Shown: positions 57,936 through 64,000 of the stretch, in pieces
How the letters are laid out: every line of letters starts with the position of its first letter
Numbering within the stretch: the stretch's first letter is position 1
Origin: JAICJC01 sp963709425
GTDB lineage: Bacteria; Actinomycetota; Thermoleophilia; Gaiellales; JAICJC01
Reading direction: 5' to 3'
Assembly: GCA_963709425.1 (NCBI GenBank)
Contig: CAVPWG010000004.1
Coordinates: 434,001-498,000 of the forward strand
DNA length: 64,000 bases
Notes under the pieces: generated by a model
Databases searched by the model: none
What the model was told of the DNA's origin: nothing
The model's input: the letters and a program-made list of their open reading frames with translations, nothing else
Translations under genes and position numbers: made by a program

Positions 57936-59168
57936 ATGGTCACGAGCGGCCTGCCCTCACCGCGCCACGGCGACATCTGCGGCCGCATCGAGCGTGAGAT
58001 CGCGGCCGTGATCGAGCATCGCACGAGGCGCACGTGCGTCTTCATGCCTTCCGGCCGGTTCGCCATGCATGTCGCCTTCCGGCTCCTGCTCTCGCCGGGG
58101 GACCGCATCCTCATGTCACCAATCGAGGACGACACGGTCTTCTTCGGAGCGCTGGCTGCCGGGCTGCGTCCGGTGATTGCGCCGGTGTCGGTCCGAGACG
58201 GCAACATCCGCGTCGATGCTGTGCCCGAGCACACGTGGGCGGGACTCGCGGCCGTCCTCACCGGCAACACGTATGGACTGCCGGACGACATCTCCCGGCT
58301 GCGAGGCGAGTGCGAGCGCCGCGGCATCCCGCTGATCGAGGACGTGGCCCACGCGATCGAGACCGAGCTGGACGGCCGGCCGGTGGGGAGCTTCGGTGCC
58401 GCTGCCGTGTTCAGCTTCTCCAAGCACTTCCCGGGCAAGGGCGGCGCGCTGGCGCTCGGGCCGGAGGCCGACCCGGAGGAGGCTGCACGGCTGGGGGCGC
58501 AGCTGATGGTGCCACGGCCCGTTCGCAGCCGGGTGGTGGGGGCGGCCCGAACAGGGACGAGAGGGTCGCTCGCGGTCCTTCGGCTGCGCGGCCGGGTCGA
58601 TCGTGCGCAGGAGGCGCTGCGGCCGGTGCGACCGGGGCCTTGGCGGGTGGCGCTCCGGCCCGAGCTGCTCGAGCACGCGCGCACCGGCGGTGACCTGGCT
58701 CTGTTTGACCCCTGGATGCAGACCGGCTATCCGGACTACCGCATGCGCCAGCGAGCCAGTCAGCTGCGGCGCACACTCGCCGCCCTGCGCCGGCTCACGC
58801 GCGATCGCGAGCAGCGTCTCGCCGGCGTCGCCCGCCTGCGCACGCTGGATGCGGCGGCACCGGCCGTCCGCGACGGGCCGCCGCTGCCGCTCCTGCGTGT
58901 GCCGCTCCTCGTCGAGGACCGCGATGTGGCGGCGCTGGACCTGCGCCGCAACAGGATCAAGGTCTACTTCGTCTACGACCCGCCGCTGGACGACTATGCC
59001 GGGCCGGAACTCTGTGAGCGCTCCCCGGATCCCGAGGCGGCGGGGTGGTGGGCGCGGCATGTGCTCCCCGTCGATCCTCACGACGCAGAGCGGCTACTCG
59101 ACCTCGTCGGACGCAACCTGATCCGGCTGCGGCCCGCAACTCCGCCTGCGGACGCCCGAGCCCCATGA
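57936..59168 (+). CDS. DegT/DnrJ/EryC1-type PLP-dependent aminotransferase
   Basis: 410 residues, PLP fold type I. The N-terminus has the PLP phosphate-binding region (PSGRFAMHVAF). PLEDVAH-like PLIEDVAHAIETELDGRP carries the Asp that pairs with the pyridine N, and SFSKHFPGKGG the Schiff-base Lys (~165). Such enzymes transaminate nucleotide-linked keto sugars for cell-surface glycans. The C-terminal half is Arg-rich and more divergent than usual. ATGA overlap with the following N-acetyltransferase gene suggests an amino-sugar made and then acylated. Confidence 0.82.
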   Translation: MVTSGLPSPRHGDICGRIEREIAAVIEHRTRRTCVFMPSGRFAMHVAFRLLLSPGDRILMSPIEDDTVFFGALAAGLRPVIAPVSVRDGNIRVDAVPEHTWAGLAAVLTGNTYGLPDDISRLRGECERRGIPLIEDVAHAIETELDGRPVGSFGAAAVFSFSKHFPGKGGALALGPEADPEEAARLGAQLMVPRPVRSRVVGAARTGTRGSLAVLRLRGRVDRAQEALRPVRPGPWRVALRPELLEHARTGGDLALFDPWMQTGYPDYRMRQRASQLRRTLAALRRLTRDREQRLAGVARLRTLDAAAPAVRDGPPLPLLRVPLLVEDRDVAALDLRRNRIKVYFVYDPPLDDYAGPELCERSPDPEAAGWWARHVLPVDPHDAERLLDLVGRNLIRLRPATPPADARAP

Positions 59169-59662
59169 ACAGCTCGCCGGCGAACGATGCCCCGTACCGC
59201 CTGATCACCGACGTCGCCTTCGGCGCTCGCGTGGTCGTGCACGCGTTCACGAACCTCTACGGGTGCACGGTTGGAGACGACACGCGCATCGGCCCGTTCG
59301 TGGAGGTTCAGCGCGGAGCAGTGATCGGGAGCCGATGCAAGATCCAGAGCCACACCTTCGTGTGCGACGGCGTCGTCATCGAGGATGAGGTGTTCGTGGG
59401 CCACGGCGTGATGTTCATCAACGACCGCGTGCCGCGGGCGACGACTGCGGAGGGACGTCTGCTCGCCGACAGAGACTGGCACATGGAGCGCACCACGGTC
59501 GAGCGCGGGGCCGCGATCGGCTCGGGCGCGGTCATCCTCTCGAGCGTTCGCATCGGCGCCGGCGCGCTGGTGGGTGCGGGCGCCGTGGTGACGCGTGACA
59601 TTCCGTCCGGGGCGGTGGTCGTCGGTAACCCCGCCCGCAAGCAGGGAACGCGGGGCAGCTAG
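59165..59662 (+). CDS. Left-handed beta-helix N-acetyltransferase (WbpD/WlbB-like)
   Basis: 165 residues, hexapeptide-repeat acyltransferase. The stretch FTNLYGCTVGDDTRIGPFVE and VFVGHGVMFINDRVPRATT closely resemble WbpD/WlbB enzymes, which acetylate the 3-amino group of UDP-2-acetamido-3-amino-2,3-dideoxyglucuronate; the exact sugar here is not proven. The ATG overlaps the aminotransferase stop, and its own stop overlaps the convergent acyltransferase gene by 4 bases. Trimer expected. Confidence 0.88.
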   Translation: MNSSPANDAPYRLITDVAFGARVVVHAFTNLYGCTVGDDTRIGPFVEVQRGAVIGSRCKIQSHTFVCDGVVIEDEVFVGHGVMFINDRVPRATTAEGRLLADRDWHMERTTVERGAAIGSGAVILSSVRIGAGALVGAGAVVTRDIPSGAVVVGNPARKQGTRGS

Positions 59663-60690
59663 GACCGATCGAGGAGCCGGCGCAGCCCGAGGGACCGGCC
59701 CCTGACAGCGAGGGCAGCCCCAAGCGCCGCTCGAGCCGATGCGCCGCGAGCCAGCCCGTACGTCTCGATGCCCGGGTCGTCGGTCGCGAACCGATCCTTG
59801 TAGGCGGCACCGCCGCGGAGCAGGCGGAACTCGCCCATCCCGTCCTCGAGCGCTCGCCGGATCACGTGTGTGAGCAGGACGAACCCGACGGACACCCGGT
59901 CGAGGCGCGGGTCACGACCGGCCTGGTAGGCGGACTCGGTGCCTGCGAAGCGGAACCCGTAACAGGCGGCAACCGGCCTCCCGCCCACCTCGAGGAACCA
60001 GAGCCGAAGCCACCCCTGCGCCAACGCCTGGGCCGCAAAGTCGCGGTGGAACGGGGCGGCTCGGAGGAAGGGCGTCGGCTCCGTCCCCCAGCGGCGGCGG
60101 TGCAGGTCGAACAGCACGTCGAGGTCGCGCGCCAGGCGATCCGGGTCAGAGGCGAGCCGGAAGGACACCGGCCCCACCTCGGACAGCCGGCGCGGGAAGC
60201 GCCGGGCCTGCTGGCGGAAGTTAGGCCCGCGCTCGGACAGGAACTCGTCCCAGGTCGCCGCGCGAAATCGAAGGACGGGGCTGGAATCGCGGTAGAGCGG
60301 GCGGGAGCCCGCGAGCGCACCGAAGCCGTCGCCGGGGGCGAGATTCTCCGCGAGCAGCACGAACCGCCGCCGCGGGATCGCGGCGATCGCCGCACCCACC
60401 GCCGTCTGATCGGGGCCGCCGATCGGCCCGAGCCGGTCGCTCGGACCGTGTCCGATGAACCGCAGCACCGGAACCCCCTGCGTCCACCACACGTGCAGCG
60501 GAACGATCGACACCACCTCGCCGCCGGCGCGAGCGACGCCCATCAGCCCCCGGCCCGGTTCGCCGTAGTGCCGCCACCAGGTCGAGAGCCACTCTGGTGT
60601 CGCGAAGACGTGTCCGGCCCGCTCCGCCAGGCCGCGCCAGGCGGCGCGATCGACCGCGTCGAGCGACGTCGTGTAGTCGACCTCCAACAC
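59659..60690 (-). CDS. FemAB/CelD-like GNAT-fold acyltransferase
   Basis: 343 residues with the BioF2/GNAT-like (PF13480) domain in the C-terminal half: RLWFLEVGGRPVAACYGFRF and VSVGFVLLTHVIRRALEDGM. The N-terminal half has HVFATPEWLSTWWRHYG, typical of this family. Members include CelD (cellulose biosynthesis) and proteins that acylate or aminoacylate surface polymers. GTG 60690 starts 1 base after the GT2 stop. Substrate unknown. Confidence 0.8.
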   Translation of the reverse strand: MLEVDYTTSLDAVDRAAWRGLAERAGHVFATPEWLSTWWRHYGEPGRGLMGVARAGGEVVSIVPLHVWWTQGVPVLRFIGHGPSDRLGPIGGPDQTAVGAAIAAIPRRRFVLLAENLAPGDGFGALAGSRPLYRDSSPVLRFRAATWDEFLSERGPNFRQQARRFPRRLSEVGPVSFRLASDPDRLARDLDVLFDLHRRRWGTEPTPFLRAAPFHRDFAAQALAQGWLRLWFLEVGGRPVAACYGFRFAGTESAYQAGRDPRLDRVSVGFVLLTHVIRRALEDGMGEFRLLRGGAAYKDRFATDDPGIETYGLARGASARAALGAALAVRGRSLGLRRLLDRS

Positions 60691-60691
60691 G

Positions 60692-61618
60692 CTACGAAGG
60701 CCGAGGCGCCCGCAGCGTCAGGTGCACGCGGATTCGCTCGAGCGCAGCCGTTCGCGCGGGCGGTCTGCCGGCGACCGAGTGGCGCGCGAGCCGAGCGGTG
60801 TCGACGCCGAGTAGTGCGACCCGCAGACCGGTCGCCACGGCCGGCCCAAAGTGCTTTCGAGCGTACCGGTGCTGGCTCTCGAGCAGCAGCAGTGATGGGC
60901 GCGTGGCCGCGCCGGGGGAGCTGCCGCCGCCAGAGTGCACCGCGGCAATGGTTGGCAGGTAGAGCGTCCTCCATCCCCGGCGCTTGGCGCGGATCAGCCA
61001 GTCCGTCTCCTCGTAGTACACGAAGAAGCGCTCGTCCATGGGTCCCACATCCGCGAGGGCAGCCCGGCGCAGGAAAAGGCACGCCCCGGTCGCGGCGTCC
61101 ACGCGGCGGACATCGGCGTGGTCCCATTCGAGCATCCGGTAACGGCGCGGGCGGCGCCAGCGCGGGAAACGCTCGGCCAGGGCGAGATCCTCGGAGACGA
61201 GGTCAAACGGCCGCGGCTCCCGCCGGCAGCTCGGGACCGTTTCGCCGCCGGGGTCGACGAGCCGGGCAGCGACCGCGCCGACGCTCGGGTCGGCGAACGC
61301 GTCCAGGACGTCCGCATAGGCACCGTCGATGCTCCGCACATCCGGGTTCAGGAGCAGCACCAGCTCGCCCGCGGCGGCGGCGAGCCCCTGGTTCACCGCC
61401 GCCGCATAGCCGCGGTTGTGGGGGTTCACGATCACCTGCGCCTCCCGATCAGCCCCGCGCACTGCCTCGGCGGCCCCGTCTCCTGGCGAATTGTCGACCA
61501 GGACGATGCGGGCGCCGTCTCCGGCAAACCCGCGCACGGTGGCCACCGTGCTCGCGACCAGGGAGGCGCTACGGAAGTTCACGACGACGACCCCGAGCGG
61601 CACGCCGTGGCGGCTCAC
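60692..61618 (-). CDS. Glycosyltransferase family 2
   Basis: 308 residues, GT-A fold. It starts PLGVVVVNFRSASLVASTVA, the DXD-like metal/donor site is ELVLLLNPDVRSI (~88-100), and the catalytic ED-type acid is in FFVYYEETDWLIRAKRRGW. Rhamnosyltransferase-like members of this group add deoxysugars to surface polysaccharides. GTG 61618 overlaps the stop of the upstream ligase-like gene. Confidence 0.88.
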   Translation of the reverse strand: MSRHGVPLGVVVVNFRSASLVASTVATVRGFAGDGARIVLVDNSPGDGAAEAVRGADREAQVIVNPHNRGYAAAVNQGLAAAAGELVLLLNPDVRSIDGAYADVLDAFADPSVGAVAARLVDPGGETVPSCRREPRPFDLVSEDLALAERFPRWRRPRRYRMLEWDHADVRRVDAATGACLFLRRAALADVGPMDERFFVYYEETDWLIRAKRRGWRTLYLPTIAAVHSGGGSSPGAATRPSLLLLESQHRYARKHFGPAVATGLRVALLGVDTARLARHSVAGRPPARTAALERIRVHLTLRAPRPS

Positions 61619-63084
61619 CGCCGGTCGAGCTCGCGGCGCATCGTCGCCGCCAGCGCGAGCACCCCCACGAGCGGAACGATCGAGTCAGGCGGCGTCAGGT
61701 AGATGGCGACGTTCGAGCTCGCGGCCATCGCCACCACAGATATCACAACGCCGGCGCCCAGCCAGGCGTCGTTTGCTGGATCGCGTGCGCGGAACCAACG
61801 GGCGCCGTTCCAAAGGCCGAGGAAAAGCATCGCGATGAGCGTGACCAACCCGAGAAGGCCGGCTCGCATCCAGATCCAGAGGTACTGCTCGTGCATGAAT
61901 GAGCGGGGCGCGTTGATGACGAAGCCCGCGTCCCAGCTCTGCAGCACCGCTCCGTACGGGGGGCCCCACCCCAGCCCGGCGATGGGGTGCGCCCCGATCC
62001 GCTGCAGGGCGATGCCGTTCTCGTAGTAGCGGTCGTCGAGGGTCTGCGTGCGCAGCTTCGAGTAGTTCGTGACGCTGGCGAAGCGCTCGGCGACCGCGTT
62101 CGATGCCAGGCCGGAGCCCTGCGCGGCCAGGACGAGTGCCCCCAGGGCCAGAGTAAGGGTCGCGGCGAGGATGACGAATCGATGCCGGTGCGGCGCGATC
62201 AGCGCGGCGACGCACAGCCCGAATGCGAGCCCGAGCAGCATGTTGCGGTTGAGGCTCAGCACGATCCCTGTCAGCGTGACGGCCGCCATGCCCCGTCCCA
62301 GCAGTCGATGCCGGGTCGGCCCCCACAGGCAGTAGGCGAGCGCGAATCCGGAGGCGATGTAGACGGTGGTCAGTCCCGGTGGCCGCACGCGCAGGAACCC
62401 CGTGCCCTCGTGTGTGAGCGCGGAGCCGATATCGCCCGGGTTTATCAGGAATACTTGCGTCGCTGCCCCGACGAGCTCCTGCACCACCTGGAGGGCGACG
62501 ACGACCACCACGCCGGCGCCGATGAGGACGAACGCTGTCCGGCGTCCACGCGCGAGCGCTGCGAGTGCAGGCCAGAAGGCAGCATAGAAGAGCATGTCGC
62601 GCGCGTCGAGCAGGGCGGTGTGCACGCTGGCACCGTTCTCCATCCCGACCCACACACCGGCGATCACCGCTGTCAGGAACGCTGCAGTGACCAGGCTCTC
62701 CCGGCTGGTGGCGATCGCGGCCACGAAGCGGCGCACGTCGCCAGGAAGCAGCACAAGGCAGCCGATGGCAACCCCCAGCACGATCTCCGCAGGAAAGAAC
62801 TGCAGTGATGAGACCCCGAGCTGCGGCAGCGCGTTCATTTCCACGGCCGTGCCGACGCTCCAAAGAATCGCGATGTAGCCGGCCACAGGCACACGCGCCA
62901 CGAGCGTCGCGAACAGCGCGCCTACCGGCACGAGGGCGGGCTTGAGGTTGCCCCTGGCGACCGTCATGCCGATCCCAGCGGCTAGAGCGACGGTCGCGGC
63001 GAGCCACCCGGCCTGCTCGGGCAGGCCGGACGCCGAGGCGGCCATCCGGGGCTTGGAAAACCCCCAGTCGATCTCGCGAAGCAC
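61615..63084 (-). CDS. O-antigen ligase/polymerase-like membrane protein (Wzy/WaaL type)
   Basis: 489 residues with 11 or 12 membrane segments (for example AVTLTGIVLSLNRNMLLGLA) and the large periplasmic loop near residues 300-385 that contains the family pattern RIGAHPIAGLGWGPPYG. GTG 63084 is preferred because it is preceded by GGAGGG; an internal ATG at MAASASG is an alternative. The upstream in-frame extension is antisense to nothing and lacks a ribosome site. It likely polymerises or transfers a lipid-linked polysaccharide. Confidence 0.83.
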   Translation of the reverse strand: MLREIDWGFSKPRMAASASGLPEQAGWLAATVALAAGIGMTVARGNLKPALVPVGALFATLVARVPVAGYIAILWSVGTAVEMNALPQLGVSSLQFFPAEIVLGVAIGCLVLLPGDVRRFVAAIATSRESLVTAAFLTAVIAGVWVGMENGASVHTALLDARDMLFYAAFWPALAALARGRRTAFVLIGAGVVVVVALQVVQELVGAATQVFLINPGDIGSALTHEGTGFLRVRPPGLTTVYIASGFALAYCLWGPTRHRLLGRGMAAVTLTGIVLSLNRNMLLGLAFGLCVAALIAPHRHRFVILAATLTLALGALVLAAQGSGLASNAVAERFASVTNYSKLRTQTLDDRYYENGIALQRIGAHPIAGLGWGPPYGAVLQSWDAGFVINAPRSFMHEQYLWIWMRAGLLGLVTLIAMLFLGLWNGARWFRARDPANDAWLGAGVVISVVAMAASSNVAIYLTPPDSIVPLVGVLALAATMRRELDRR

Positions 63085-63170
63085 GCACCCTCCGTTACGC
63101 CAATTGCCGCGGCTCGCAGGCTCGGCCGCACGGGCTGCCGACCCAGGCCGCACGATATCGTTAACCGGAC

Positions 63171-64000
63171 GTGACCGGGCACCTAGACGACACGGGCCAC
63201 GCGCCGTCAGACCACCGATCGGCGCGAACGGTCGCGGTCTTGCCCGCCTCGGCACGCGCGGCCCACGCCGAGCTCCTGCAGGCGCTCGAGCCGGCCTTCC
63301 GGGTCCGGTTTACGGGCAGCGATCCCGCCGACATCGCCGCCGCCGTCGCCGCGATTGTCTTCCCGGGCGGCCGGGCGTCGGAGCGGCTGTCGATCCCCAG
63401 CCTCGTCCTAACCGAGCCGCACGCCGGCGCGGACCGCGGCTCCGGGTTCGCCGTCCGCCTATCCGACTCGCCCTGGCTCGAGCGCGCCCTGCGCGGCCAG
63501 AAGCTGGTGGAGCGCCACGCCCCGCGGCCGGCGCCGGTCGCAGCCGACGGCGCGGCGGTGCTCGCGACCGTCGACGGGCGTCCCGTCTGGGTGTCGCGCC
63601 GGTCGGCCGGCGTCGAGCAGGTGACGGCGAGCGCGATGCTGGCCGAACTCGGCGACCGCGACTTCCTGCGCGATCACTTCACGGCCGGCCGGTTCTGGTC
63701 GCTGCTCCCGCTCGTCCAGTTCCTCATCCACCTCTCGCCCGGCGGAGGGCGGGGGGCGCAACCCCCGCGCGCGTGCTTCGTGATCGACGACCCCAATCTC
63801 CGTCTGCGCTCGTACGGCTACGTCCGTTTCGGCGAGCTCGCGAGGGACGCGCGCGAGCACGGATACCACGTCGCCGTGGCCACCATCCCGCTCGACCTCG
63901 TGTTGCCCGGCAGTCGGGCGCTGCCGCTGTTTCGCACGCTCCCCTCGCACCTCTCGCTCGCCGTACACGGCAACGACCACGTGCGGCTGGAGCTAGCCAG
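63171..64000 (+). CDS. Polysaccharide-deacetylase-like protein, 3' end outside window
   Basis: At least 276 residues from GTG 63171. The N-terminal ~200 residues are soluble and unassigned (starts TGHLDDTGHAPSDHRS, contains WVSRRSAGVEQVTASAML). From about residue 203 CFVIDDPNLRLRSYGYVRFG and LSLAVHGNDHVRLE match the NodB-like fold (DD pair and HxxxH-like His), as in uncharacterised surface-glycan loci. TATCGT ends 9 bases before the GTG. Function beyond the fold is not known. Confidence 0.65.
   Translation, partial: MTGHLDDTGHAPSDHRSARTVAVLPASARAAHAELLQALEPAFRVRFTGSDPADIAAAVAAIVFPGGRASERLSIPSLVLTEPHAGADRGSGFAVRLSDSPWLERALRGQKLVERHAPRPAPVAADGAAVLATVDGRPVWVSRRSAGVEQVTASAMLAELGDRDFLRDHFTAGRFWSLLPLVQFLIHLSPGGGRGAQPPRACFVIDDPNLRLRSYGYVRFGELARDAREHGYHVAVATIPLDLVLPGSRALPLFRTLPSHLSLAVHGNDHVRLELA

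Overview
The window is about 64 kb of GC-rich DNA (third codon positions are mostly G or C). It looks chromosomal, from a high-GC actinobacterium. A deep-branching lineage such as Thermoleophilia (Gaiellales or Solirubrobacterales) is my inference. It rests on three things: the conserved gltX-cysS-rlmB-yacP-sigH block, the Usp-linked K+/APC transporters beside a class III cyclase fused to an AAA/TPR regulator, and the many genes that appear to be read from leaderless transcripts. There are no rRNA genes, CRISPR arrays, insertion sequences or recognisable phage modules. Two tRNA genes are present, tRNA-Leu(GAG) and tRNA-Thr(UGU).

Layout. 1-9.8 kb is catabolic: a short-chain dehydrogenase and a copper amine oxidase (minus strand) are divergent from a complete sugar ABC importer (binding protein, two permeases, ATPase), followed by a convergent GH38 alpha-mannosidase. 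9.8-18.4 kb holds a tandem ATPase/permease exporter operon, a GNAT, a RidA-like protein, an HpcH/HpaI-type aldolase, a cyclase-family hydrolase, a second two-gene ABC exporter and a SixA-like phosphatase. 18.4-26 kb holds a KUP K+ transporter, a UspA protein and an APC permease with a C-terminal Usp-like domain in one operon, divergent from a cyclase/ATPase/TPR regulator. 26-43 kb is mostly housekeeping and metabolic: a flippase-like membrane protein, an AI-2E-type exporter, tRNA-Leu, secG, selD, an aldo/keto reductase, a GT4 glycosyltransferase, a polyamine-type ABC importer without an ATPase, a CocE-type hydrolase, a secreted Vps62-like protein, a propionyl-CoA-type synthetase and a UspA protein.

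43-52.2 kb is an accessory, partly decayed stretch. It has a TadE/TadG-like protein followed by the C-terminal stub of a paralogue, a collagen-like repeat gene with a frame break, small secreted or membrane proteins, a second cyclase-family hydrolase, a truncated and frameshifted alpha/beta hydrolase, a TetR/methyltransferase pair with a clear shared operator, and a broken DUF3800 gene. It ends exactly at the 3' end of tRNA-Thr. 52.2-57.3 kb is the conserved translation/sigma block (cNMP-binding protein, a short GltX, CysS, RlmB, YacP/Rae1-like NYN nuclease, SigH-like sigma factor). 57.7-64 kb is a cell-surface polysaccharide locus: a phosphoesterase fossil, a DegT-type aminotransferase, a WbpD/WlbB-like N-acetyltransferase, a FemAB/CelD-like acyltransferase, a GT2, an O-antigen-ligase-like protein and a partial deacetylase-like protein.

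Expression logic. Most operons are joined by ATGA or GTGA overlaps. About ten first genes carry a TANNNT box ending only 6 or 7 bases before the start codon, and three of these also have a TTG-type -35 at a 17-base spacing. That is the arrangement expected for leaderless mRNAs. A second class (for example potD-like, the Vps62-like gene, uspA at 42.6 kb, the collagen-like gene and the methyltransferase) has a strong Shine-Dalgarno sequence instead. All identifications come from reading the sequence; no database search was run.
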